A stretch of 64,000 nucleotides of DNA from contig JBFMDH010000014.1 of the NCBI GenBank assembly GCA_040754075.1, positions 1 to 64,000 on the forward strand, given 5' to 3'. The position numbers were made by a program, and so were the translations under genes. Below the pieces are notes generated by a model. The model had not been told where the DNA came from. It ran no database searches and worked only from the letters and a program-made list of their open reading frames with translations. This stretch comes from Acidobacteriota bacterium (GTDB lineage Bacteria > Acidobacteriota > Blastocatellia > UBA7656). Each line of letters starts with the position of its first letter. Position 1 is the first letter of the stretch. This document shows, in pieces, positions 15,825 through 25,391 of the stretch.

Positions 15825-17171
15825 ATGAATACTGCCAAGAAAACTCATCTGCATTCCTTACTCGAATCCAACAACGACAAGTTGCTCACCTGTGTGCATT
15901 GTGGTTTATGTTTGCCGTCGTGTCCGACTTATCGCGTGCTCGGAAATGAAAACGATTCGCCGCGCGGGCGCGTCTATTTAATGCGCGCGCGGGTTGAAGA
16001 CAAACTGCCGCTTGGTGAAACCTTTGCCAAACACATAGACCTTTGCCTGGGTTGTCGGGCTTGCGAAACCGCCTGTCCATCGGGTGTGCCGTATGGACAT
16101 TTGCTTGAAGCGGCGCGCGCGGAAATTGTTGAAGCCCATCAGGAGAGCGACGCGAAAACGGCTCCTGTGGCGCGTTTCGTGTTGCGGCAGATTTTTATGC
16201 GCCCGCAATTGCTCAAACTGGCAATGAAACTGACGCGCTGGTTCCGAGACAGCGGACTCGCAGAACTGGCGTTGCAAGCAAATTTAGCCAGCGGGCAATT
16301 GCAATTCGCGCTTGCGGTGCTGCTGGCGAGCCGTTCGCCGTTTGCGAAGCGACAGGCAAAAAGTACCCGTGATGATTTAACCAAAGATTCGATTAATAAA
16401 TCGTTGCCTGAAAATTCGCCAACCAGTACAGCAACCCGCGTTGGGGTGCTTCGCGGGTGTGTCATGGAAGGGTTGTTTACTGAAACCAACCGCGCAACGG
16501 AGCGTGTGTTGCAACGTAACCGGTGCGCGATTGTTGAAGCCGACGGGCAAATGTGTTGCGGCGCGTTGCACGCTCACGCAGGTTATATGGACGAAGCGAA
16601 ACAACTGGCGCGCAAGAATATCGAAGTTTTTTTACAAAGTGGTTGCGAGGCAATCGTCGTCAATTCCGCAGGTTGTGGCGCGGCGATGAAAGAGTACAAA
16701 GATTGGTTTGAACACGATATGGAGTTTGCCGAACGCGCTCGCGAATTTTCCGCCAAGGTTAAAGATGTCTCTGAGTTTTTAATCGAACAAGGCGTTGACA
16801 TACCGGATGCCAGTTTAAATTTACGTGTGACCTATGATGCCCCTTGTCATTTAATGCACGCGCAAAAAATCGTCAGTCCGCCGGTTGACTTATTAAAGAT
16901 GATTCCGGGTTTACGATTTCGGACGTTGTCGGGCGCGGAAAATTGTTGCGGCGGCGCAGGCATTTATAATTTGCAACACCCCGAGTTGAGCAGCGAAATT
17001 CTTTCAACCAAACTCGACAACATCAAAGCAACCGGCGCAGAAATCGTCGCTACAGCCAATCCCGGTTGTATCATGCAAATCGGCGCAGGCGCGCGAATGA
17101 CCCATCTGAACGTCGCTGTGGCGCATCCGATTGAACTGCTCGACGCGGCATACGAGGCTGAGAAGGTTTGA
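15825..17171 (+). CDS. glcF: Glycolate oxidase iron-sulfur subunit GlcF
   Basis: 448 residues. Two ferredoxin-like 4Fe-4S motifs lie near the N-terminus: CVHCGLCLPSCPTY and CLGCRACETACPSG. Two CCG domains follow, with MCCGAL and NCCGGAGIY near the active cysteines. It transfers electrons from the GlcD/GlcE flavins to the membrane acceptor. Residues about 170-205 contain a proline- and serine-rich linker. The order glcE-glcF is conserved in many bacteria; only glcD is displaced here. Confidence 0.9.
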   Translation: MNTAKKTHLHSLLESNNDKLLTCVHCGLCLPSCPTYRVLGNENDSPRGRVYLMRARVEDKLPLGETFAKHIDLCLGCRACETACPSGVPYGHLLEAARAEIVEAHQESDAKTAPVARFVLRQIFMRPQLLKLAMKLTRWFRDSGLAELALQANLASGQLQFALAVLLASRSPFAKRQAKSTRDDLTKDSINKSLPENSPTSTATRVGVLRGCVMEGLFTETNRATERVLQRNRCAIVEADGQMCCGALHAHAGYMDEAKQLARKNIEVFLQSGCEAIVVNSAGCGAAMKEYKDWFEHDMEFAERAREFSAKVKDVSEFLIEQGVDIPDASLNLRVTYDAPCHLMHAQKIVSPPVDLLKMIPGLRFRTLSGAENCCGGAGIYNLQHPELSSEILSTKLDNIKATGAEIVATANPGCIMQIGAGARMTHLNVAVAHPIELLDAAYEAEKV

Positions 17172-17202
17172 AAAATGTTCGCGGAGAAATTAAAAAATCA
17201 TT

Positions 17203-17688
17203 ATGCGGTTCAATCGGTTGATTACATCCTGGCTGGCGATTCCAATCGTTTTTATTGGTTGCCTGTCATTACAGGCGCAACCTTTGCAAGAAACCGAATA
17301 CGGTCCTGAAGTAAAATCTTTTCTTGAACTCTGTCGCCACGAAGAGGAAGAGTTGGAATTTCAAATCAAACACGGCGAAATCAATCGCCAGGATTATATG
17401 CGCTCGAAAAACCGCCTTGCCATTCAACGCCAGATGGTGCTCAAACGTATCAAAGACACCGGCGAAGATGTGGTTCCCGATTTGCACGTCGTCACCAGCG
17501 CCGAAATCAGCCAACTGATTGAGGGCGGGATGAAAGCCGTTAAAGGCGCAAAACCCGGCACTCTGATTGCGAGTAAATGGCTCTATCTGGGCAGCGCCAA
17601 TCGCGGCGAAACTTACTATATTTTTGAGCGCGCCAACGAACTTTCCACAGTTACTCGCCCGCGTACCGTGACCAAAAATCAACCTTGA
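17203..17688 (+). CDS. Secreted protein of unknown function
   Basis: 161 residues. The N-terminal hydrophobic stretch WLAIPIVFIGCLSLQAQP looks like a signal peptide with cleavage after AQA or a lipoprotein-like Cys20. Charged helical sequence follows (HEEEELEFQIKHGEINRQDYM span, residues about 47-67), then a short beta-rich end. No known domain is recognised. It follows glcF by 31 bases, so it could belong to that operon, but nothing ties its function to glycolate use. Confidence 0.6.
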   Translation: MRFNRLITSWLAIPIVFIGCLSLQAQPLQETEYGPEVKSFLELCRHEEEELEFQIKHGEINRQDYMRSKNRLAIQRQMVLKRIKDTGEDVVPDLHVVTSAEISQLIEGGMKAVKGAKPGTLIASKWLYLGSANRGETYYIFERANELSTVTRPRTVTKNQP

Positions 17689-17885
17689 AATTTGAACTAT
17701 TGACTTTGATTCAATTGCGATTAATATCGGGTTGTGCGTGGCTTCAACCCGCGTAAACCGCTTATCCCTTCACCTGCCCCTTTCCCGAAATAGAATATCT
17801 CTATACCCCAAATGCTTATTGGCTGAATGTCTGACCAATCGGTTTTTAAGGTCTAAAAAATAACGAACAGCTTCGGAGTGCAGCT

Positions 17886-19040
17886 ATGTCAACTATCAAT
17901 TTTTCCCAAGTTGTACAGCAAATGCTGTCAATCTCGGATAAAATTTCTGACTTGATTTTCTCTCCCGGTCGACCGCCTCAGGTCGAACTCATCGGAAAAC
18001 TAACGCCCGTCAATATTCCCGGAATGGAAATGCTCACGCCTGCCCACACCGCAGGCATTGCCAAAGCCTTAATCGGCAATAACAAAACCGCTGCCCAGTC
18101 GCTCGAAGAACAAGGCTCGGCGGACATCTCTTTCAGCTTGCCCGGTCTGTCACGCTTTCGCGTCAATATTTTTATGCAACGCGGCACTCACGCGATTGTC
18201 ATGCGCGTGGTTCCCAACAATGTCCCGACCTTTGAAGATTTGACTATCCCGGTGGTCTTAAAAGAAGTCGCCGATTTGAAAAACGGCATTGTGCTGGTCA
18301 CCGGTCCCACAGGTTCCGGTAAATCTTCGACGCTTGCCGCAATCATCGACTTGATTAATGAAACCAAGTATTACCACGTCGTCACCATCGAAGACCCGAT
18401 TGAATTCATGCATCGCCATAAAAAATGCACGATTCATCAACGTGAGTTGCACACCGATACGCCGAACTTTGCCTTTGCGTTGAGAGCGGCACTCAGACAA
18501 GCGCCAAAGGTCATTCTCGTTGGTGAGATTCGCGACCTCGAAACTTGCGAAGTCGCTTTGGAAGCTTCGGAAACCGGACACCTGGTGCTTTCGACATTGC
18601 ACACCACAGACGCCGTGAAGACCGTCGAACGATTGATTGGCTTGTTTCCGAAAAATCAGGAACACGTCATTCGTATGCGGTTGTCGGCGGCATTTAAATT
18701 TATCGTTTCGCAACGCCTGATTCCGCGCGCTGACCGCAAAGGTCGCGTGGCGGCAATCGAAATTTTGAAATCGACGGCGCGCACCCGCGAGTATATTGAA
18801 AAAGGTGAACGCGAAGGCAAATCGCTTTATGATGCGATGAAAGATGGCAACCTCGAGGGCATGCAGGTATTCGATACGGAAATCGAACGCATGATTCGCG
18901 ATGGCATTATCGCGTTGGAAGACGGGTTGATGTACGCCACCAACCGGCAGAATTTAATGTTGCAACTTTCCGATGTCGGAACCGGTTCGGGTTCAGGAAT
19001 GCTCAGTATGCCATCAGGTATGCTCAATATGATTAGCTGA
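17886..19040 (+). CDS. pilT: Type IV pilus retraction ATPase PilT-like
   Basis: 384 residues of secretion ATPase. Walker A is GPTGSGKSS (140-148), the Asp box TIEDPIEF follows, and Walker B is VILVGEIRD with the His box TGHLVLSTLHTTDAV. The PilT C-terminal part has RAAFKF-type and QRLIPR sequences, and the tail is Gly/Ser/Met-rich. PilT hexamers retract type IV pili in motility and adhesion. No other pilus gene is next to it. The 197-base gap before it has a short GGGTTG/CAACCC hairpin. Confidence 0.85.
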   Translation: MSTINFSQVVQQMLSISDKISDLIFSPGRPPQVELIGKLTPVNIPGMEMLTPAHTAGIAKALIGNNKTAAQSLEEQGSADISFSLPGLSRFRVNIFMQRGTHAIVMRVVPNNVPTFEDLTIPVVLKEVADLKNGIVLVTGPTGSGKSSTLAAIIDLINETKYYHVVTIEDPIEFMHRHKKCTIHQRELHTDTPNFAFALRAALRQAPKVILVGEIRDLETCEVALEASETGHLVLSTLHTTDAVKTVERLIGLFPKNQEHVIRMRLSAAFKFIVSQRLIPRADRKGRVAAIEILKSTARTREYIEKGEREGKSLYDAMKDGNLEGMQVFDTEIERMIRDGIIALEDGLMYATNRQNLMLQLSDVGTGSGSGMLSMPSGMLNMIS

Positions 19041-19141
19041 TTTTTTAACCCTGAAGACGTTTCTCAGGTAGGCGAGGCGTTGGCTTGAATGGCGTAAGCT
19101 ATACGGGTCAGCGCTTCGCCTTTTATGTTATAGTTCAAACG

Positions 19142-19801
19142 ATGCGTCCAATCATCGTTTCCATCTCCGGTTTTTCATCGAATGTTGGCAAAACGACATT
19201 GATGTGCGAATTGCTCAAACGCTTTCCGGGAAGGGAAGCAATAAAAATTTCGCGCGGTCATTATCGCTCTTGCGGCAAAGACCCTGAGACGTGTTGTGTA
19301 TCGCCGCTTCTTGGTGAGCGCCCGACGATTTATAGCGGAAGAGAATTGACCTGCGTGCCGCGTAAAGACACCGGACGTTATTGGGAAGCCGGAGCGCGCA
19401 ATGTTCACTGGTTGATTTGCACCAATGACCAACTCGAAGCGGGAATCCACGAAGCGTTAAGCCGCGTGCAGAGCGCGGGCGTATTCATCGAAGGAACCAG
19501 TTTTTTGAAATACCTTCCCGCCGATTTTTCAATCATGGTGGTTGACCCGTCGCGCAGTGAAATCAAATCATCGGCTATACGAATGGTTCATCGGATGAAC
19601 GCATTTTATGTGAACACCGTTGAACCCGATGAAAAAATATCTGAAATCATTCGCAACAAATTCGCTGAGCGTAACGTTCAGGTTAAGGACTTGCCGATTT
19701 ATTCGGCAAAAAACTTTGAAGAGTTGGTTGAAAAAATCATGACCATACAAACCACTTCAAAATTTTCATCTATTACCGCGCCTCTCAATATGAATATGTG
19801 A
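19142..19801 (+). CDS. MobB-like P-loop nucleotide-binding protein
   Basis: 219 residues from ATG 19142; the longer frame from 19085 adds an unlikely basic leader. The Walker A motif is GFSSNVGKTTL. KDTGRYWEAGARNVHWLI resembles the KDS-x-AGA block of MobB (molybdenum cofactor guanylylation accessory). A Cys-rich insert, SCGKDPETCCVSP, is not part of ordinary MobB and may bind metal. It is followed by the sirtuin and larC. A role in cofactor or metallocentre assembly is an inference. Confidence 0.6.
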   Translation: MRPIIVSISGFSSNVGKTTLMCELLKRFPGREAIKISRGHYRSCGKDPETCCVSPLLGERPTIYSGRELTCVPRKDTGRYWEAGARNVHWLICTNDQLEAGIHEALSRVQSAGVFIEGTSFLKYLPADFSIMVVDPSRSEIKSSAIRMVHRMNAFYVNTVEPDEKISEIIRNKFAERNVQVKDLPIYSAKNFEELVEKIMTIQTTSKFSSITAPLNMNM

Positions 19802-19904
19802 TGCGCGAAAGGGCACGCTTGTCTTTTCGCGCACTTCTTTCCTTGACTTTATCCGCTACCGATTTTTAGTATCCAAATTTTTGCTGGTAAGATAATCGTT
19901 TACG

Positions 19905-20657
19905 ATGTTACTGACCGAAGTCACAAATGAATTGCAGACTATGTTCGACAATGCGCAAAGCGTTGCCATACTGACGGGCGCAGGCATTTCTGCCGAAAGC
20001 GGTGTGCCGACTTTTCGCGGCGGCGGCGATACAGCGATTTGGAGTTGGCGAGGCCGTCCGGTCAGCGAACTTTCATCGGCTGAAATGATGGCATCAGACC
20101 CAAAACTGGTCTGGGAATGGTTCGATTACCGGCGCGGAATGTTGAAAGACTTACAGCCCAACCCCGGTCATCACGCGCTCGCGATGTGGGAAAGACGGTT
20201 TGCGGATTTCACTTTGATTACGCAAAACATTGATGATTTGCATCGCGCTGCCGGCAGTCTCAATGTTCTGGAATTGCACGGCAACATCTGCCGCGCACGC
20301 TGTCTCAGGTGTCGCAGTACCTTTGAGGTGCGCGAGTCGCCGCTTGAACAAAACCCGCCGCTCTGTTTCGTATGCGGCAATGCGGCGCGACCCGATGTGG
20401 TGTTGTTCGGCGAAATGTTACCCGAAGGGGTTTTTGACCGCGCCGAAGAAGCCGCCGCGCGTTCTGATTTATTTTTCGTTATCGGCACATCGGCGGTGGT
20501 GTATCCTGCGGCATCGCTTCCGATTGTTGCCAAACAAAGCGGCGCGAAAGTGATTGAAGTCAATCCCGAACAAACAGATATTTCGTTTATGGCAGATGTG
20601 ACGATACTCGGAAAAGCGGGCGAAATTTTGTCGCAGTTTTTGAAGGAGCGCGGCTGA
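19905..20657 (+). CDS. NAD-dependent protein deacylase (sirtuin, CobB-like)
   Basis: 250 residues of SIR2 fold. GAGISAESGVPTFRG is the NAD loop, TQNIDDLH and the catalytic His in LELHGN follow, and the zinc cysteines are CLRC and CFVC. VVLFGEMLPE and GTSAVVYPAA complete the Rossmann core. Sirtuins remove acyl groups from lysines, often on metabolic enzymes such as acyl-CoA synthetases. The stop overlaps the larC start (TGATG), so the two are translationally coupled. Confidence 0.9.
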   Translation: MLLTEVTNELQTMFDNAQSVAILTGAGISAESGVPTFRGGGDTAIWSWRGRPVSELSSAEMMASDPKLVWEWFDYRRGMLKDLQPNPGHHALAMWERRFADFTLITQNIDDLHRAAGSLNVLELHGNICRARCLRCRSTFEVRESPLEQNPPLCFVCGNAARPDVVLFGEMLPEGVFDRAEEAAARSDLFFVIGTSAVVYPAASLPIVAKQSGAKVIEVNPEQTDISFMADVTILGKAGEILSQFLKERG

Positions 20658-21838
20658 TGCGGATTTTATATTTCGACGGTTTTGCAGGCATCAGCGGCGA
20701 TATGGTGGTCGGCGCACTGATTGATGCAGGCGTGGCGTTTGCAACCTTGCAGGTGGAACTCGCAAAACTTGGTCTCACGGGTTACGACCTGAACGTCAGT
20801 AAAGTCAAACGCGCAGGCTTTGCGGCAACGAAATTCGAGGTCACGGTTGATGATGCAAAACAACCGGCGCGCGCGTTGGTTGAAATTCGTGAGATGATTG
20901 CCCAATCCGATTTAAGCGAGAGTGTAAAAAATACCTCGATTCGGATATTTGAAAAATTGGGTGAAGCCGAAGCCCGCGTTCACGGTGCAACCCTTGACCA
21001 TGTGCATTTTCACGAAGTCGGGGCAGTCGATTCGATTATTGACATCGTCGGCGCGGCAATCGGATTTGCGATGCTCGGCGTTGAAAAAATTATCTGCTCA
21101 TCTTTGCGTGTTGGCTTTGGTTCCATCATTGCGGCGCATGGCGTGATGCCTGTGCCCGCACCGGGAACCGCAGAGTTGTTGCGCGACATTCCAATTTTTG
21201 CGGGCGACCGCGAAGGCGAATTCGTCACTCCGACCGGCGCGGCAATCATTGCGACGCTTTGCGAAAGTTTCGGCGCAATGCCTGAGATGCGGATTGAAAA
21301 AATCGGTTACGGCGCAGGAAGTCGCGACCCGCATGGCTTTCCGAACGCCTTACGCATCATGCTCGGCGAAATAAAAACTGCCGAAGTTGATGCGCCGAAG
21401 ATTATGGTCATTGAAACCAATATTGACGATATGAATCCGCAAGCCTGTGGGTTCGTGATGGAAAAGGCTTTGCAACTTGGCGCGCTCGATGTTTTTTTCA
21501 CGCCGGTGCAGATGAAAAAAGATAGACCCGCAGTGCTGCTCACGGTGCTTTGTGAAGTTGATAAATTCGAGGCGCTGACGAATTTGATTTTGACCGAGAC
21601 GACGACGCTGGGCATTCGCTACGGTGAAATGAAAAGGCGAACTCTTGAACGGTTTTTTGAAACCGTTGAAACCGAGTACGGGGTTGTGAAAATTAAAGTC
21701 GCGCATCAGAACAAGCGGTTGTTTAACTTTCAACCCGAATATGACGATTGCGCGAAACTGGCGAATGAAAAAAATGTGCCGCTGATTGCGGTGCAACAGG
21801 CGGCGATAGCGGCTTATCGGGAAAAGAAGAGAAATTGA
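20657..21838 (+). CDS. larC: LarC-family nickel insertion protein
   Basis: 393 residues beginning [16 protein letters not shown], the LarC/COG1641 signature, with [18 protein letters not shown] and the C-terminal [10 protein letters not shown] region. LarC inserts nickel into the pyridinium pincer cofactor used by lactate racemase and related enzymes. larB, larE and larA are not in the window, so the client enzyme is unknown. In some genomes LarC is encoded as two parts by a ribosomal frameshift; here the frame is continuous. It overlaps folE by one base. Confidence 0.85.
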   Translation: MRILYFDGFAGISGDMVVGALIDAGVAFATLQVELAKLGLTGYDLNVSKVKRAGFAATKFEVTVDDAKQPARALVEIREMIAQSDLSESVKNTSIRIFEKLGEAEARVHGATLDHVHFHEVGAVDSIIDIVGAAIGFAMLGVEKIICSSLRVGFGSIIAAHGVMPVPAPGTAELLRDIPIFAGDREGEFVTPTGAAIIATLCESFGAMPEMRIEKIGYGAGSRDPHGFPNALRIMLGEIKTAEVDAPKIMVIETNIDDMNPQACGFVMEKALQLGALDVFFTPVQMKKDRPAVLLTVLCEVDKFEALTNLILTETTTLGIRYGEMKRRTLERFFETVETEYGVVKIKVAHQNKRLFNFQPEYDDCAKLANEKNVPLIAVQQAAIAAYREKKRN

Positions 21839-22437
21839 TGGTGAATTCAAAACGGAACAATAAAAAAAAGATTGAACGCGAAATCAACCTTGCGAAAATC
21901 GAACAAGGGGTACGACTGATTTTGGAAGGCATCGGCGAAGACCCGAATCGTCCGGGATTGGAGCGCACGCCGCATCGCGTCGCCAAAATGTTTGAAGAGA
22001 TTTGCGCGGGATTGCATCAGGATGCCAGTAAATTCATCCACTTCATTCCCGATGAAACCCACGATGAGATTGTGATTGTCAAAGACATTCCCATTCATTC
22101 ATTGTGCGAACACCATTTGCTGCCATTCAAAGGCGTCGCGCACATCGCTTACATTCCGAAAGACGGGCGCATCGTCGGTTTATCGAAACTGGCGCGGGTC
22201 GCGGATTTGCTCGCAAAAAAACCGCAATTGCAGGAACGCCTGACAACCGAGATTGCCGACCTGCTGTATAAAGAATTACAGGCGCGGGGGGTGATGGTGG
22301 TCATCGAAGCCGAGCATATGTGCATGGAAATGCGCGGCGCAAAAAAACCTGGCGCGAAAACCGTCACCAGCGCCCTGCGCGGCGGCTTTTTGAAAAACCC
22401 GTCAACCCGCGCCGAAGCGATGACATTATTGAAGTGA
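21838..22437 (+). CDS. folE: GTP cyclohydrolase I
   Basis: 199 residues. GTP cyclohydrolase I converts GTP to dihydroneopterin triphosphate, the first step of folate synthesis. Zinc and active-site elements are visible in [28 protein letters not shown] and [12 protein letters not shown] lysine-rich N-terminal extension of about 20 residues precedes the core. The ATG at 21838 overlaps the larC stop in TGATG; the TTG at 21835 is rejected. Confidence 0.9.
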   Translation: MVNSKRNNKKKIEREINLAKIEQGVRLILEGIGEDPNRPGLERTPHRVAKMFEEICAGLHQDASKFIHFIPDETHDEIVIVKDIPIHSLCEHHLLPFKGVAHIAYIPKDGRIVGLSKLARVADLLAKKPQLQERLTTEIADLLYKELQARGVMVVIEAEHMCMEMRGAKKPGAKTVTSALRGGFLKNPSTRAEAMTLLK

Positions 22438-22494
22438 TGAGTGATGAGTGATGAGTAATGAGTGAGCCACAACTCATCACTCATCACTTATCAC
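22434..22494. repeat. GTGATGAGT microrepeat with inverted copy
   Basis: About 22 bases of GTGATGAGT-type repeat (22434-22455) face an inverted arm at 22473-22494, able to form a long hairpin between folE and metG. It uses the same word as 4602-4646. No T run follows, so termination is uncertain. Confidence 0.7.
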
Positions 22495-22513
22495 TGATTT
22501 ACTTCGAGGAACT

Positions 22514-24598
22514 ATGAACAAAACTTTTTACGTTACCACACCGATTTATTACACCAATGCCGAGCCGCACATCGGGCACGCTTACACGACGATGGTTGCC
22601 GATGCGCTGACCAAGTATCAGCGACAACGCGGCGTTGAGGCGTTCTTTTTAACCGGCACAGATGAACATGGCATCAACATCGAACGCAAAGCCGACGAGC
22701 GCGGTATACCGGTTAAACAACACGTTGATGAAATCGTCGATAAATTCAAAGCCGCTTTTGCGCGGCTTGAAATCAATTACAATCGTTGGATTCGCACCAC
22801 AGACCCGGCGCACGAAGCCGCCGTGCAAAAGCTCTGGATGATTTTGAAGGAGCGCGGACATATCTATAAAGGCAGTTATGAAGGCTGGTTTTGCGCTAAC
22901 TGCAATGAGTTTAAAGAGGTCGAAACGGGCGATGAAAATCCAACTTGCCCAACGCATTTGAAACCCTTGGAGCGGGTTGCTGAAGAGAGTTATTTCTTTC
23001 GGCTTTCGCAGTTTCAAAAACCTTTGCTTGAACTTTATGAAAAGCATCCTGAGTTTGTGCAGCCCGAAGCGCGGCGCAACGAGGTTATTTCATTCGTTGC
23101 CAGCGGACTCAAAGATTTATCCGTCAGCCGTGTGTCTGTGAAATGGGGCATCCCGGTGCCGGATGATGAAGCCCATACGATGTACGTTTGGCTTGATGCC
23201 TTGTCGAATTACATCACGGCGCTCGGCTGGGGCAACGATACTTACGATGGCTTCGATAAATACTGGACGAATGAAGTGAACGGTGTAAAACAACCTAATG
23301 CCTTGCATTTGGTTGGCAAAGACATTCTACGGTTTCATGCGGTCTACTGGCCTGCATTTTTGTTGGGCGCAGGAATCGCATTGCCACGCACGGTCTTTGT
23401 TCACGGTATGCTGCTCAGAGAAGGGCAGAAGATGGGCAAAAGCCTCGGCAATGCGATAAAGCTGGAAACCCTGCATCAACATTTCACCAACGATATGATT
23501 CGTTATTTCCTGTTGCGCGAAGTGCCGTTCGGACAGGACAGCGAAGTCAGTTACGGCGCGTTGATTGATCGCGTCAATGCTGACCTGGCAAACGGGCTTG
23601 GCAATTTGGCAAATCGCACACTGACGATGGTGAAAAACTATTTCGCAGGCAAGCCGCCAAGAGTTTTTGATGCCGGTTCGCAAGCCATCCAAGAAGCGAT
23701 TGAATCTGCCGAAGCGAAGTTTGATGAAGAATATTCGGTGCTCAACTTTTCACGCGCTCTGGAAGCCGCCTGGGGTGGCATTGCTGCGGTTGATAAATAC
23801 ATCACCGATAATCAGCCTTGGAAACTGGCGAAAGATGACAGCCAGCGCGCTAAACTTGAAGTGGTAATCTCTACTGCGTATGAAGCGTTACGCCATCTGG
23901 TATTACTGGTCGCGCCGGTTTTGCCAAATGCGACAAGAGAAATCTGGAAGCAAGCCGGGCTTGCAGGCGACCCTTTAGAAATTGACCCGCGCGGCATTCA
24001 GTTCAGTAACGAACCTTTAGCGGTGCAAAAAATTGAAACCATCAGCGGGGCATTCCCGAAATTGAATAAGGAAAAAATTATGGCAGAAATTGAAAATGAA
24101 GCAGGCAGTACGCAGCAGGCAGCAGGCAGTTCGGAAAACGTGACGACCAATGAAGGCGTTGCAAAAAGTGAAGTGGTAAATGAAAAAGCTACAGCGCCAT
24201 CGGCAGAGACTCAGCCATCTCAACCACCAACCGATGCCGCGAAAGTGGCTCCTGTAGCCGGTTCTGAGAAAATCAGCATTGAGGATTTCATTAAAGTCGA
24301 ACTGCGCGCCGCGACCGTTCTGGAAGCTGAGCGGGTGCCGAAAGCCGATAAACTTTTGCGCTTGCAGATTGATGTCGGCGAAGCCGCGCCGCGCCAGATT
24401 CTCGCTGGCATTGCTGAGTATTACCAACCCGAAGAAGTCGTCGGTCGCAAAATCATCATTGTGGCAAATCTTGCGCCGCGCAAGATGCGTGGTTTTGAAT
24501 CAAACGGCATGCTGCTTGCCGCGTCCGTAGGCGAAGACGGTCGCCCGGTGCTTGCGACCTTCGGCGAAGATGTGCCCAATGGCACAAGATTGAAGTAA
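22514..24598 (+). CDS. metG: Methionyl-tRNA synthetase with C-terminal tRNA-binding domain
   Basis: 694 residues of class I synthetase. The HIGH motif appears as HIGHAYTT near residue 19, the KMSKS loop as KMGKSLGN, and a single zinc knuckle CANC/CPTH lies in the connective insert. After the anticodon-binding helices comes a low-complexity linker of about 50 residues rich in Ala, Ser, Thr and Gln. An EMAP/Arc1p-type tRNA-binding OB fold ends the protein (ISIEDFIKVELRAATV onward). It charges tRNA-Met. CGAGGAAC precedes ATG 22514. Confidence 0.95.
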   Translation: MNKTFYVTTPIYYTNAEPHIGHAYTTMVADALTKYQRQRGVEAFFLTGTDEHGINIERKADERGIPVKQHVDEIVDKFKAAFARLEINYNRWIRTTDPAHEAAVQKLWMILKERGHIYKGSYEGWFCANCNEFKEVETGDENPTCPTHLKPLERVAEESYFFRLSQFQKPLLELYEKHPEFVQPEARRNEVISFVASGLKDLSVSRVSVKWGIPVPDDEAHTMYVWLDALSNYITALGWGNDTYDGFDKYWTNEVNGVKQPNALHLVGKDILRFHAVYWPAFLLGAGIALPRTVFVHGMLLREGQKMGKSLGNAIKLETLHQHFTNDMIRYFLLREVPFGQDSEVSYGALIDRVNADLANGLGNLANRTLTMVKNYFAGKPPRVFDAGSQAIQEAIESAEAKFDEEYSVLNFSRALEAAWGGIAAVDKYITDNQPWKLAKDDSQRAKLEVVISTAYEALRHLVLLVAPVLPNATREIWKQAGLAGDPLEIDPRGIQFSNEPLAVQKIETISGAFPKLNKEKIMAEIENEAGSTQQAAGSSENVTTNEGVAKSEVVNEKATAPSAETQPSQPPTDAAKVAPVAGSEKISIEDFIKVELRAATVLEAERVPKADKLLRLQIDVGEAAPRQILAGIAEYYQPEEVVGRKIIIVANLAPRKMRGFESNGMLLAASVGEDGRPVLATFGEDVPNGTRLK

Positions 24599-24666
24599 AA
24601 TCTTTTTGAAGTCGGTCGGGAAATCTGAAATGTTTTTCCCGACCGGTTCAGAGAGGAAAAACAGCG

Positions 24667-25239
24667 ATGCCAATTTCTATCGGCAACAAACCGGAAAATG
24701 ATTTTACTAATCCTTTGGGGATGCTCAGTGATTGCCATCGGCGCATCGAAAAATTTTTGCGCCTGCTCAATACCGTCACGGAACAAGCCCAAGGCGCTGC
24801 CTTGAATGATGAACAGCGCGAAGCTTTGCAAAAGGCGCTCGATTATTTTCAACGTTCCGCGCCGAATCATACGCTCGATGAAGAGGAGTCGGTATTTCCG
24901 CGAATGCTGGCTTCGGAATCGGCAGCGGTTACCGATGCTTTGGCAAAACTTGAACCCTTGCATGAGGAACATCTTATTGCGGAAAAACTTCATGCTGAGG
25001 TTGAAACGCTTGGTCAGGCGTGGCTTGATGAAGGGCGGCTTGAGCCTGAACGCTTGCACCGCTTGAGCCAATTGCTCAAAGATTTGCAAACCATTTATCA
25101 AAGACATATCACCGTCGAAGATACAGAAATATTTCCGCTTGCCGGCAACTTGCTGAATGCCCGGGAACTCGCTTTAATTGGCAGTGAGATGGCGGCGCGG
25201 CGCGGCATCGATATACAAAAATGGCAAAAGCTTTTATAA
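24667..25239 (+). CDS. Hemerythrin-domain protein
   Basis: 190 residues of four-helix hemerythrin HHE type. Candidate diiron ligands lie in SDCHRRIEKFL, HTLDEEESVFPRM, LHEEHLIAEKLH and HITVEDTEIFPLA. Such proteins bind O2, NO or peroxide, or regulate iron. It lies between metG and nrfHA, and two other hemerythrin-type proteins in the window (28194-28673 and 54068-54811) also neighbour nitrogen-oxide functions. AGAGAGGAAAAAC-type ribosome site precedes ATG 24667. Confidence 0.8.
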   Translation: MPISIGNKPENDFTNPLGMLSDCHRRIEKFLRLLNTVTEQAQGAALNDEQREALQKALDYFQRSAPNHTLDEEESVFPRMLASESAAVTDALAKLEPLHEEHLIAEKLHAEVETLGQAWLDEGRLEPERLHRLSQLLKDLQTIYQRHITVEDTEIFPLAGNLLNARELALIGSEMAARRGIDIQKWQKLL

Positions 25240-25289
25240 TGCCGGTGCTAAACCGTCATGCTCTTTATTGAAAACGCGGTTAAAAATAA

Positions 25290-25306
25290 TTGCTTTAGTT
25301 AAGCAA
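25290..25306. promoter_or_regulatory. Palindrome upstream of nrfH
   Basis: TTGCTTTAGTTAAGCAA is a perfect inverted repeat of TTGCTT and AAGCAA with a five-base spacer, followed by an AT-rich TAGTATATTTAT that may be a -10 region. It could be the operator of a Crp/Fnr-type regulator such as that encoded at 28986, but the half-site differs from the TTGAT of classical FNR boxes. Confidence 0.4.
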
Positions 25307-25391
25307 ATAATTGGTCACCCTAGTATATTTATTCCCTAATTCATTAACTTGAAGTGATAACCTGAAATTTTCGATTTAGCTGAAGGGTTGA

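Noticed and set aside
22434-22494. Repeat resembling a short CRISPR array
   Set aside because: Units are contiguous with no spacers, and no cas genes are present.
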